Below are positions 37,289 through 45,063 of a stretch of DNA of 64,000 bases, piece after piece. How positions within the stretch are numbered: the stretch's first letter is position 1; each line of letters starts with the position of its first letter. The DNA is taken from contig NZ_CP113925.1 in assembly GCF_029392015.1 (NCBI RefSeq), positions 2,108,001 to 2,172,000 on the forward strand, given 5' to 3'. The notes under the pieces are model-generated. The model had not been told where the DNA came from. It made no database searches and saw only the letters and a program-made list of their open reading frames with translations. This stretch comes from Bifidobacterium sp. ESL0728. GTDB lineage: Bacteria > Actinomycetota > Actinomycetes > Actinomycetales > Bifidobacteriaceae. The position numbers were made by a program, and so were the translations under genes.

Positions 37289-37588
37289 CTTCGGTTTCTG
37301 AGTTTCAAGTCCCTATATTCTGGCCTTATTAATCTGCATTTCGTTTAAGTCGCGAAACCTTCTAGCCCCCAATTGAGAATCATCTCCAAATATTTTGACC
37401 TATTATCCCACCAAATATCAGGTTGGGCCGAATCCCCTTTGCGACATAAATTACAGTCCGAGACTTACGTCAACTTTGTGTAGCCTCTTTTAAAACAAAA
37501 TCGGCGTCACGATTCTGATTACCGTGGCACCGATTATTTACATCAAAGCAAAAGGATTCATGAATACGACTTTCCAAACGTTCAACGA
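37289..37588. other. Gene-free stretch of 300 bp
   Basis: A/T-rich DNA after tRNA-Thr with no reading frame, repeat or hairpin that I can support. Confidence 0.5.
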
Positions 37589-37927
37589 CTATTTTTCAAC
37601 GGTTTCGTCGTCGGCCCACACTTTTTTGGCGCGATTGAACGCGGACCAGGCCTTGGGCCAGCCGACATAGAAGGCGAGGTGCGTGATTTCGGCGGCGATT
37701 TCGTCCTTGGTGATGCCGTTGGCCTTGCCGATGTTGAAATGCGCGTCCATCTGCTCGGTGGCTCCCATCGCGATGATCGCAGCGATGGTGATCATTGAGC
37801 GGTCGTGCGCCGAAAGCTCGTCCTCACGGCTCCACACCTCGCCGAAGAGCACGTCGTCGTTCAAGTGTGCGAACTGCGGAGCGAACTCGCCCAGCTGCTT
37901 GTGTCCTGCTGTCTGTTTCTTGACCAT
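37589..37927 (-). CDS. Carboxymuconolactone decarboxylase family protein
   Basis: A 112-residue all-helical protein of the CMD/AhpD superfamily. The core RSMITIAAIIAMGATEQMDAHFNIGKANGITKDEIAAEITHLAFYVGWPKAW is typical of the small CMD-like proteins; the CxxC pair of AhpD peroxidases is absent, so a non-redox-thiol subtype is likely. The ATG at 37927 follows AAGGA; a longer frame to 37996 would read through the promoter. Its promoter carries the same palindrome as the merR gene at 40550, so it is probably under that MerR regulator. Such genes often accompany aldo/keto reductases in electrophile stress. Confidence 0.87.
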   Translation of the reverse strand: MVKKQTAGHKQLGEFAPQFAHLNDDVLFGEVWSREDELSAHDRSMITIAAIIAMGATEQMDAHFNIGKANGITKDEIAAEITHLAFYVGWPKAWSAFNRAKKVWADDETVEK

Positions 37928-37984
37928 AGCTGGTTCCTTCCACGTTTTGTCGATTACGATATCGTCGTCGAAACCAAGCCTAAA

Positions 37985-38006
37985 GACTTCAAGCACTTGA
38001 GGTCAA
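37985..38006 (-). promoter_or_regulatory. MerR-type operator/promoter of the CMD gene
   Basis: Read on the minus strand, TTGACC is followed after an 18-base spacer by TAGGCT, and the spacer holds GACCTCAAG-TG-CTTGAAGTC. The palindrome and spacing match those upstream of the merR gene at 40514-40543. An overlong spacer with a palindrome between -35 and -10 is the hallmark of MerR activation. Confidence 0.7.
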
Positions 38007-38009
38007 ATA

Positions 38010-38150
38010 GCGCTTTTCACCTCAGCAAAACCGCAAACCCGTGGGAAAAGCACCAAAACAAGGCCAAAAAGGTGCTTTTCACCTCAGTAAGGTCGCGAAT
38101 CAGTGCGAAAAGCACCAAAACAGCCTCAAAATGGTGCTTTTCTCACGGGT
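38010..38150. repeat. Nested-hairpin repeat, copy 3 (extended)
   Basis: GTGGGAAAAGCACCAAAA at about 38041 pairs with later AATGGTGCTTTTCTCAC ending near 38147; internal GGTGCTTTTCACCTCAG and GCGAAAAGCACCAAAA units are present, plus an extra half unit GCGCTTTTCACCTCAG at 38010. It lies between the MFS gene end and the CMD promoter, where it could insulate the two. Confidence 0.8.
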
Positions 38151-38156
38151 TTCCGC

Positions 38157-39659
38157 TCACTTGCTCTCGGCGGCGATGGCCTCGCGCTCGGTGGCGGCGT
38201 TGGGGAGGAAGAACGACGCGACCAAGCCGATGACGGCGAAGATGACCATGAGGATGAAGCCCCAGTTGTAGCCGATGGCTTGGGCTGCCGCCTTGCCGGC
38301 GGAAGCCTGCGAAGTCGCGGCAAGCGAGATGACAAGCATCGCGAGCGCCGTGCCCAGCGAGCCGCCGACCTGACGGACCGTCGAGGAAGCGGCGTTGGCG
38401 TGCGCGGTAAGGCGGGCGGAGCTCAGGTTGATGCCGGCGGTGAACGTGGTCATCATCGTGAACGAGATGCCGACCATACGCAGCGCGTAGCACAGGCCAA
38501 TCACGAACAGACTGGTTTTCGCACTGAACCAAAGCATCGGTACCGAGCCGATCAGGAGCATGAGGAAGCCAAACAGCGAAAGTTTCTTGATGCCGAGCTT
38601 GTCGTAGAGCGTGCCGGAAATTGGGTTGCAGATCACCATGACCAAGGCGCCGGGCATCATCACCAGGCCGCTGGTGAGCGCAGATTCGCCGCGCGTAGTC
38701 TGCAAATAGAGCGGCAGCACCAGTTCGATGCCAACCATGGCGATGTTGCTGATGGTGCTCAACAGTGTGCAGAGGTTGAAGCGGGCGTTGCCGAAGACGT
38801 GGATGTCGAGCAGAGGCTTGGAAAGCTTCAACTGGCGGACGCAGAAAAGCGCCATGATGACCACGCCGACGATGAACAATACCGCAAGCATGACTGTAAT
38901 CCGCCCGGTGTTGCCGACTTCGGACAGTGCGTAAAGGATGAGGCCGAAGCCGAAAATGGACTCGGCGAAGGAGATGACATCGGTGGTGCTGTGGTGCGGC
39001 GAGGTAAGGTTGCGTACCAGCGGAACGGCGAGAATCGCGGTGATGGCGCTGGCGATGGCGAGGATGATGAAGAGCATCTTCCAGCTGGAGACCTTGAGGA
39101 TGAGGCCAGAGATGGTGGGGCCTACCGCCGGTCCGAAACCGATGACCAGGCCGGTGATACCCATGGCCATGCCGCGCTTCTCGGGCGGGAACATCATCAG
39201 GATGACGTTCTGGATGAACGGCATCAATCCGCCTGCGGCGATGGCTTCGATGATACGGCCCGCGAGCAGTACCCAGAAGTTCGGCGCGAAAATACAGACG
39301 ATCGAGCCGACGAAGAAGACGGCCATCAAGGTCACGAACGTGGTGCGCAGATTAAAAGATTCGAACACCCACGCAGACATCGGAATCATGAGGCCAACGA
39401 CCAGCAGATAAGCGGTCGTCAGCCATTGCGCCGTAGCTTGGCTTACCGAAAATGCCCCCATAATCGTAGGCAGCGCATTGTTCAGGAACGTTTCGGCCAT
39501 CAACGCCGTGAACGAACCCAGAAGCAGCACTGCCATCATCAGCCCGCGCTGACGTGAGGTAATGTATGAAGTAAAACTGCCTTCCTGCCCGGATTCACGC
39601 TTCGAGGTCGCAACGTTGTGCTCCCCGCCTTGCTGCTTTGCCGATTGATAATCTACCAT
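38157..39659 (-). CDS. MFS multidrug efflux transporter (DHA2 family, 14 TM)
   Basis: A 500-residue proton-coupled exporter of the EmrB/QacA type. About 14 hydrophobic spans are seen. The first-span signature ALMAETFLNNALPTIMGAFSVSQATAQWLTTAYLLVVGLMIPMSAWV is typical of DHA2, and the motif-C-like GLVIGFGPAVGPTISGLIL marks an antiporter. AGGAAAGG precedes the ATG. It is downstream of the marR gene on the same strand and shares a 13-bp operator with it, so it is probably a MarR-repressed drug or phenolic-compound exporter. Confidence 0.9.
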   Translation of the reverse strand: MVDYQSAKQQGGEHNVATSKRESGQEGSFTSYITSRQRGLMMAVLLLGSFTALMAETFLNNALPTIMGAFSVSQATAQWLTTAYLLVVGLMIPMSAWVFESFNLRTTFVTLMAVFFVGSIVCIFAPNFWVLLAGRIIEAIAAGGLMPFIQNVILMMFPPEKRGMAMGITGLVIGFGPAVGPTISGLILKVSSWKMLFIILAIASAITAILAVPLVRNLTSPHHSTTDVISFAESIFGFGLILYALSEVGNTGRITVMLAVLFIVGVVIMALFCVRQLKLSKPLLDIHVFGNARFNLCTLLSTISNIAMVGIELVLPLYLQTTRGESALTSGLVMMPGALVMVICNPISGTLYDKLGIKKLSLFGFLMLLIGSVPMLWFSAKTSLFVIGLCYALRMVGISFTMMTTFTAGINLSSARLTAHANAASSTVRQVGGSLGTALAMLVISLAATSQASAGKAAAQAIGYNWGFILMVIFAVIGLVASFFLPNAATEREAIAAESK

Positions 39660-39678
39660 TGGTAACCTTTCCTGATTT

Positions 39679-39691
39679 ATAGCAAGCTACA
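39679..39691 (-). promoter_or_regulatory. Candidate MarR operator upstream of the MFS gene
   Basis: On the minus strand TGTAGCTTGCTAT, identical except for the central two bases to TGTAGCAAGCTAT at the marR start (40447-40459). The core TAGCnnGCTA is palindromic. It lies 20 bp upstream of the MFS start. Confidence 0.65.
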
Positions 39692-39956
39692 GTTTGAATA
39701 AAAAATAAATTGCCTTATACCGGCGCAGAACCACACATCAGTTGCCGACAATCGCGGCATCGCAGCAGCGAAACTGCATTCATGCCTATCAGTGACTTCC
39801 CTGCTGCAAAAGTGCCCAATGCACAAATCCCCTTTTCGTCAAAACCCCGGAATTTCAACGTTTTCAAAATCGTGGTCACAGTCAGCAGCAGCACTGAAGT
39901 GTCAATCAACCGCACATATGCCTTCCGTGCTGCACAAACATCGTCGATCATTGCAT

Positions 39957-40448
39957 TCATTGCTTCGACCCGTTCGAAAAATTGGCAACGATTCGTTTGA
40001 GCGCAGCGACCAATCTCGCTTGCTCCGCACTTGTCAAGCCATCGGTAATTCTCCCGTTGATTTGCTTCATCACGCCATGAATATCGTCGATATGGGCATC
40101 CATCAGCCGCTGCCCTTCGGCGGTGAGCTCAAGTAGAATCTGCCGTCGGTCGCTTTCCAGCTGGGAAGTCTTGATAAGCCCCGCACTTTCCAAGCGCTTG
40201 ACAATGCCGCGAATCGTGGGATGGCTCAACACAAACCGGTCGGCGATTTCACGCTGCGTGACGGCGTGCCCATGTGCGTCGTGCAGATAGACCATCAACG
40301 TGATCTGCGGGCCGGTGAGGCTGTAGCCTTCGAACATCGAGGCGACGCGGTTGTTGAGTTCCTTCTCGATCAAGGTATTCGCCACTTTGATGAGCGGCCC
40401 CAAATTATCAGCTCCGGTCGCATCGAACTTCGCCTTTTCGTTTTCCAT
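39957..40448 (-). CDS. MarR-family transcriptional regulator
   Basis: A 163-residue winged-helix regulator. The DNA-binding part VTQREIADRFVLSHPTIRGIVKRLESAGLIKTSQLESDRRQILLELTAEGQRLM is typical, including the wing Asp-Arg-Arg. The flanking helices would form the dimer. It lies upstream of the DHA2 exporter on the same strand. A palindrome overlaps its own start codon region, so autorepression is likely. The ribosome binding site GAGGAG is farther from the ATG than usual because the operator lies between. Confidence 0.9.
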   Translation of the reverse strand: MENEKAKFDATGADNLGPLIKVANTLIEKELNNRVASMFEGYSLTGPQITLMVYLHDAHGHAVTQREIADRFVLSHPTIRGIVKRLESAGLIKTSQLESDRRQILLELTAEGQRLMDAHIDDIHGVMKQINGRITDGLTSAEQARLVAALKRIVANFSNGSKQ

Positions 40449-40459
40449 AGCTTGCTACA
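40447..40459 (-). promoter_or_regulatory. Candidate MarR operator at the marR start codon
   Basis: TGTAGCAAGCTAT on the minus strand ends within the ATG. Its partner lies upstream of the MFS gene. Binding here would block both transcription and access to the start region. Confidence 0.6.
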
Positions 40460-40513
40460 CTAATCTCCTCTCCCGACTTATTCCCTACAAACAATACTGC
40501 CAAACCTGCCGTT

Positions 40514-40543
40514 TTGACTTCAAGTGCTTGAAGTCAATAGAGT
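40514..40543 (+). promoter_or_regulatory. MerR-type promoter and operator of the merR gene
   Basis: TTGACT (40514-40519), an 18-base spacer and TAGAGT (40538-40543). The spacer region holds GACTTCAAGTGCTTGAAGTC, perfect 9-bp arms around TG. The ATG follows only seven bases after the -10, so the transcript is probably leaderless. Confidence 0.7.
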
Positions 40544-40549
40544 GAAGGC

Positions 40550-41062
40550 ATGAGCACTCAAAACTGGCATTCGATTGGCGAAGCGTCGCTTTATTGCGGG
40601 CTGCCGGAAAGCACGCTGCGTTATTACGAAGACGTCGGCATTATCACGCCGATCGCCCGCGACCCGGAAAGCGGCCATCGCGCCTACACCGACGATGACT
40701 TGCAGGCTCTGTTGATTATTTCCTGCCTTTCAGCCACCGGCATGCCATTGGCCAAAATGAAGGAATACATGGCCAATCGCAAGCGCGGACGCGAAGGCGC
40801 TCCCACCGAAATCGACCTGCTGCGCGACCAGAAACGTCGGCTCACCGAGGAACGCCGGTTCCTGATGGCCCGCGAAGAATATGTCAATCTCAAAATCAAG
40901 TTCTGGCAGGCCGTTTCGGACGGCGATGACGCCGAGGCTTCACGGATTGGTGCGGTGGCACATGAAAAGGTCAAACAACTCAGCCATTGGCACGACAACC
41001 AAGACAGCGGAACGGAAACAGCGGCCAAACTGACTGGCTCGGTAACGGGTACGGAAAGGTGA
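40550..41062 (+). CDS. MerR-family transcriptional regulator
   Basis: A 170-residue regulator. The N-terminal winged helix SIGEASLYCGLPESTLRYYEDVGIITPIARDPESGHRAYTDDDLQALLIISCLSATGMPLAKMKEYM is clearly MerR and closest in form to the AdhR/NmlR group of aldehyde and electrophile sensors. A coiled dimerisation helix follows. The C-terminal part has no Cys cluster for metals. Its own promoter and the CMD promoter at 37985 share the palindrome. The aldo/keto reductase gene downstream is a probable further target, but I see no matching palindrome before it. Confidence 0.9.
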   Translation: MSTQNWHSIGEASLYCGLPESTLRYYEDVGIITPIARDPESGHRAYTDDDLQALLIISCLSATGMPLAKMKEYMANRKRGREGAPTEIDLLRDQKRRLTEERRFLMAREEYVNLKIKFWQAVSDGDDAEASRIGAVAHEKVKQLSHWHDNQDSGTETAAKLTGSVTGTER

Positions 41063-41408
41063 GGGAAAAACGATGTCCCAATGAAATTTCGCCCAAAACA
41101 AACATCGACCGACAGCCGACAAGTTAATCGAAAATTCCCAACAGAACCCTCAACGATTCTTTCACCGATCAATTCCGACAATCGTTCGTCCGACCAATTT
41201 GCCGTCAGTCAAACGCAACGATTTCGGGTGGAGTCGGCAATGAATCCCTAACCGGCAATCGTTCGTCCACCGACAGAGCTGCCGTCAAATACAACCCAGC
41301 CACGCATGTTCGCCATTCCCGATAATTCGATAATTCAATATCCATAGTCCAAAACGGAAGCGACCAGAACATCGTCGACAATCATCAACTAATAGAAAGC
41401 AGCACAAC
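41063..41408. other. Gene-free stretch with two imperfect direct repeats
   Basis: CCGACAATCGTTCGTCC at 41175 and CCGGCAATCGTTCGTCC at 41252 begin two units of about 42 bp that both continue to GCCGTCA. No reading frame is supported. Control of the aldo/keto reductase gene could reside here. Confidence 0.5.
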
Positions 41409-42428
41409 ATGGAACGCATCACTTTGGGAGATTCCGGAGTCCGGATTTCGCCGATGTTCATCGGCGGCATGTCCTTTGGCAAGCCGGACCCGGAACAACA
41501 CGTTTGGACCATCGATCAGGAGGGCACGCAGGCGGTCATCGCGCGGACGCTCGAGCTCGGCGTCAACGCCATCGACACCGCCAACTGCTACGCGCGAGGC
41601 ACCAGCGAGGAATACATCGGCCAAGCCCTGAAGAACCTCAACGTTCCCCGCGATCAGGTCGTGCTCGCCAGCAAGGTCTACTTCAACGAGGGCCATTCCT
41701 CGGCCAAGGCCATCAAACGCGAAATCGAAGGCAGCCTGAAACGCCTGCAGACCGACTATCTCGACCTTTACATCCTGCATCGTTTCGACTACACCACGCC
41801 GATGGAAGAAACCATGCAGGCTCTCGACGAACTGGTACGCGCCGGCAAGGTCCGCGCCATCGGCGCCAGCGAAATGTTCGGTTATCAGTACCACAACCTT
41901 GAGGTCATCGCCGAGGAAAACGGCTGGACGAAACTCTCGACGCTGCAATGCCACTACAACTTGATCTACCGTGAGGACGAACGCGAGCTCATCCCGGTGG
42001 CCCGCCAGTACAACGCGGTTCCGACGCCATATAGCCCGTTGGCTTCCGGCCACCTCGCACGTAAGACCTGGGATTCGGAAACGCTTCGCGGCAGGACCGA
42101 CAAAGTCGAACACAGCAAATACGACCGCGACCGCACCATCGACCAGCCCATCGTCGACCGCGTCGCGGAATTGGCCGGAAAGCGCGGGGTGAGCATGTCG
42201 CAAATCGCTCTGGCCTGGCACTGGGCCCACGGTCCGTCCGCCCCGATCGTCGGCTGCAGCTCCCCCAAGCGCGTCGATCAGGCGGTCGCGGCAATGGACG
42301 TCAAGCTGGCTCCAGAGGAAATCGACTATCTCGAAGCGCCTTACATCGCCCACGAACTGGTCGGCCCGTTGGCCCGCCCGGGCGAAAAGCCGCTGGCCGG
42401 AACCACCGTTCCGCCGGAAACCAAGTAA
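41409..42428 (+). CDS. Aldo/keto reductase
   Basis: A 339-residue NADPH-dependent oxidoreductase with an (alpha/beta)8 fold. The catalytic Asp-Tyr are in IDTANCYARGTSEEYIGQAL, the Lys in VLASKVYFN and the His in LYILHRFDYTTPMEE. The C-terminal PIVGCSSPKRVDQAVAAMD binds the nucleotide. The likely substrates are aldehydes or ketones; the neighbours (MerR regulator, CMD protein, zinc dehydrogenase, flavodoxin) fit carbonyl or electrophile detoxification. No strong ribosome binding site is seen, and the upstream sequence is A-rich. A clear terminator follows. Confidence 0.9.
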   Translation: MERITLGDSGVRISPMFIGGMSFGKPDPEQHVWTIDQEGTQAVIARTLELGVNAIDTANCYARGTSEEYIGQALKNLNVPRDQVVLASKVYFNEGHSSAKAIKREIEGSLKRLQTDYLDLYILHRFDYTTPMEETMQALDELVRAGKVRAIGASEMFGYQYHNLEVIAEENGWTKLSTLQCHYNLIYREDERELIPVARQYNAVPTPYSPLASGHLARKTWDSETLRGRTDKVEHSKYDRDRTIDQPIVDRVAELAGKRGVSMSQIALAWHWAHGPSAPIVGCSSPKRVDQAVAAMDVKLAPEEIDYLEAPYIAHELVGPLARPGEKPLAGTTVPPETK

Positions 42429-42450
42429 CCATATAAATATCCACGCATCA

Positions 42451-42494
42451 CAAAAGTCCTGCCGCGAATATTCCTATTCGCGGCGGGACTTTTG
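42451..42494 (+). terminator. Intrinsic terminator of the aldo/keto reductase gene
   Basis: CAAAAGTCCTGCCGCGAA and TTCGCGGCGGGACTTTTG pair over about 17 bp (one G-U) around a short loop, followed by CGTTTTAG. It begins 23 bases past the stop codon. Confidence 0.85.
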
Positions 42495-42624
42495 CGTTTT
42501 AGCGCGACAAAACAACTATCGACTGCCATTCGACGTATTCGCCATCAAACTTATGACGAATGCAGCCGATAGCCCAAAATCTAAAATTGCAACGGGGTGA
42601 AAAGCGATTAAACGGCAACCACCA

Positions 42625-42718
42625 AGAAAACGATTCGTGCAAATCCCTATATCCAAAATGTAAAGAAAACAATCAGCGCAAACCGCTATGCCCAAAACAT
42701 AAAGAAAACTATCTCGGT
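42625..42718. repeat. Imperfect 38-39 bp tandem repeat, about 2.4 units
   Basis: Each unit starts AAGAAAACNATC or similar and ends CCCAAAAC/TCCAAAAT plus AT/GT; a third start AAAGAAAACTATC follows. It lies in the 510-bp gap before the alcohol dehydrogenase gene, which holds no credible gene. A TATAAT at 42902 near its end is probably that gene's -10. Confidence 0.6.
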
Positions 42719-42942
42719 ATTTCGACCAGGCCACACCGATCAAGCAAATATCGATAACTCGCAAAGGTAATCTCGGTACCAAAAATCACATCCAGTCAGA
42801 GTAGCGAAAATCAACCATTTTATCGATGGATTTTTTCGATTTGTGTGAGGAATCAATCATTTTTAATTAATATTTTTCGATATTCATAGATATTCCATAC
42901 CTATAATGGGAGAACCATCGAAGTCATTGCAAGGAGGCAAAC

Positions 42943-44010
42943 ATGAAGGCTGTTCGTTATTACGGTAAGGAACATATCCAAATCGACGACATCCCGGAGC
43001 CACAACTCAAGCCAGGCACGATCAAGGTGCGCCCGGCATATACCGGTATCTGCGGTTCGGATTTGCATATGTACTATAACGGGCCGGAATCCGTAGGCGG
43101 CAACATTCCCGGCCATCCGCACCCGATTTCGGGAGAAAGCATCCCGGTTGTCCTCGGCCATGAATTCTCCGGAACTGTCGAGGAAATCGCCGACGACGTC
43201 GACACCGATCTCAAAGTCGGCGACCATGTCTGCATCGAATCGATGATGGCCTGCGGCGAGTGCCCCTCCTGCAAAGCCGGTCACTACAACACTTGTGACA
43301 AGGTCGGCGGCATTGGCATCAATGGCCGCGGGGGCGGGATGAGCGAGCACGTCGTGGTCGAAGCCCGCTTCGTGCATGGCGTCGGTGACATTCCACTGGA
43401 TCAGGCGGCGTTGCTGGAACCCTTCACCGTGGCCTATCATGCGGTGCGCCGCAGCGGGGCAAAGGCCGGTCAGACAGCGGTCGTCGGTGGCGCAGGCCCA
43501 GTCGGACTCATGCTCGGCGCGGTGCTCAAGGCCAAGGGACTGAAAGTCATCATGTCTGAACTCTCCGCAGTGCGCAAGCAAACCGCGAAAGACACCGGGG
43601 TGGCCGACGTGGTGGTCGACCCAAGCAAGGAAGACCTTGCCGAGCGTGTCAAGGCCGAAACCGATGGCGCCGGGGCCGACGTCGCTTTTGACGCTTCAGG
43701 CGCGGGTGTGGTCGTCCATCAGCTCATCGCAGCCGTCCGCGAAAGCGCCAACGTGGTCATCGTCGCCATTCACGTGCGTCCGCTTGAACTCGATGTGGCC
43801 AAAGAACTAACCCGCACCGAGAAGAACGTCATGACTTCTCTCGCCTACTGCAACGATCATCCGGGTTCGATCAAGCTCGTCCAAGACAAGCACATCGACC
43901 TCGCGCCGTTCATCACCGACAAGATTAATGCCGAGGACTTGGTCGACAAGGGCCTGAAACAGCTGCGTGATGACGGCGAACATCACGTCAAGATTCTCGT
44001 CCAGCTCTAA
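42943..44010 (+). CDS. Zinc-dependent alcohol dehydrogenase (2,3-butanediol dehydrogenase-like)
   Basis: A 355-residue medium-chain dehydrogenase. Catalytic zinc ligands fit Cys and Glu/His in GICGSDLHMY and VLGHEFSGT; structural zinc is held by CGECPSCKAGHYNTC. The Rossmann region VVGGAGPVGLMLGAVLKAKG binds NAD(P). The inserted GHPHPISGESIP stretch after the first zinc motif is typical of the butanediol/sorbitol dehydrogenase group. AAGGAGG lies before the ATG. The start is separated from the aldo/keto reductase by a terminator and long gap, so it has its own promoter. Exact substrate is open. Confidence 0.9.
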   Translation: MKAVRYYGKEHIQIDDIPEPQLKPGTIKVRPAYTGICGSDLHMYYNGPESVGGNIPGHPHPISGESIPVVLGHEFSGTVEEIADDVDTDLKVGDHVCIESMMACGECPSCKAGHYNTCDKVGGIGINGRGGGMSEHVVVEARFVHGVGDIPLDQAALLEPFTVAYHAVRRSGAKAGQTAVVGGAGPVGLMLGAVLKAKGLKVIMSELSAVRKQTAKDTGVADVVVDPSKEDLAERVKAETDGAGADVAFDASGAGVVVHQLIAAVRESANVVIVAIHVRPLELDVAKELTRTEKNVMTSLAYCNDHPGSIKLVQDKHIDLAPFITDKINAEDLVDKGLKQLRDDGEHHVKILVQL

Positions 44011-44060
44011 AGGAGATAAAAACGTCTCGGCCTTATAGCCGAGATCGCATTGCCAACAAA

Positions 44061-44094
44061 ATGGGCCGTTATCTTTCTGGTAGCGGCCCTTTTC
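44061..44094. terminator. Terminator between the convergent dehydrogenase and flavodoxin genes
   Basis: GGGCCGTTAT and GTAGCGGCCC pair around TCTTTCT and are followed by TTTTCTG. A smaller hairpin (TCTCGGC / GCCGAGA, 44025-44044) precedes it. Confidence 0.7.
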
Positions 44095-44232
44095 TGTGTT
44101 TGGCTATAAAGTTACAAGTCGAGTTCGCCAATCCGGGCGAAAGAATCATTGTCGCCCTTACTGGCCGTAAACCGACAATCCATTTTCATGACATTTTCGG
44201 TTTATCGCGATCATATACTCACTATAAAACCG

Positions 44233-44709
44233 TTATAAGCCAAGCCCTTCGACCCACTGGGCCAACGTCTCCTCGCTGACGTCCGACGTGAAGCGACGCC
44301 CCGTCTTCCACGTTGCCTTAGGCGCGCAACCATGCAGATGCTCGCCATTCGCACCTTCCAAACTCGATCCGGAAGTCGCGAACGTGACGATGGTCTTGCC
44401 CGTGAAATCCTGGCTTTCCAGGAATGTGCGCACAATTTGCGGCGCAACACCGAACCAGAGCGGGTAGCCGACAAACACCACGTCGTAATCCCCCACATTG
44501 ATGGCTTTGGCCATCTGCGGACGGGCATCGACGTTATGCTCCACATTCACCCGGCTTTTCTCGTCCTCGTAATCGAGGTCAGAAGCGATATAAGGCATGG
44601 ACGCTCGGATTTCCCTAATGTCGGCTTTGGCGGCCTTTGCCAGCTTTTGCGCCACGGCGCGCGTATTCCCGGTAGCGGAAAAATACGTTACCAATACTTT
44701 GTCAGCCAT
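44233..44709 (-). CDS. Flavodoxin
   Basis: A 158-residue FMN-binding electron carrier. The phosphate loop TYFSATGNTRAVA near the N-terminus, the WFG loop in VFVGYPLWFGVAPQIVRTFLE and FATSGSSLEG match the Flavodoxin_4 group. The length is normal. AAAGGGA precedes the ATG. It is convergent with the zinc dehydrogenase. The redox partner is unknown; members of this group are often expressed with aldo/keto reductases under stress, so a functional link to the upstream block is plausible. Confidence 0.9.
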   Translation of the reverse strand: MADKVLVTYFSATGNTRAVAQKLAKAAKADIREIRASMPYIASDLDYEDEKSRVNVEHNVDARPQMAKAINVGDYDVVFVGYPLWFGVAPQIVRTFLESQDFTGKTIVTFATSGSSLEGANGEHLHGCAPKATWKTGRRFTSDVSEETLAQWVEGLGL

Positions 44710-44929
44710 GAAGTTCCCTTTCTCCGATAATCATTGACAATCTGAACAATCAATGACACCAAGAACAGTCTAAACCGCATTAGGCAAAAGACGTAATCAA
44801 AATCACATATTTTACGTCGCGTCATAATATGAGGAATTTTTATAATCAGTAAATTAAGTCCATTTGAGGTACGCACTATATCAAACGCAACATTTTGGAC
44901 GATTTGCATTAATTCTATGACTGCAAAAG

Positions 44930-45010
44930 TGCGCGCAAAGGGACTCGAACCCTCACGACAAAGTCACAGGAACCTAAATCCTGCGCGTCTACCAATTCCG
45001 CCATGCGCGC
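44930..45010 (-). tRNA. tRNA-Leu (anticodon TAG)
   Basis: On the minus strand an 81-nt cloverleaf: acceptor GCGCGCA pairs with TGCGCGC, the D-arm includes TGGTAGACGCG, the anticodon stem CAGGA/TCCTG holds loop TTTAGGT with anticodon TAG, a long variable arm follows as in class II tRNAs, and the T-arm contains GGGTTCGAGTCCC. Confidence 0.95.
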
Positions 45011-45063
45011 GTAACGACATTCAATCTATCAGATGTCCCGCACAATGCTGCCTTAAACCATTC

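Noticed and set aside
38103..39557. 484-codon plus-strand frame opposite the MFS gene
   Set aside because: Its Asp/Arg/Gly-rich composition is the antisense image of hydrophobic transporter codons.
39715..39960. 81-codon minus-strand frame starting at the marR stop (ATGA overlap)
   Set aside because: The overlap is suggestive, but there is no ribosome binding site, the sequence matches nothing I know, and it runs into the MFS promoter region.
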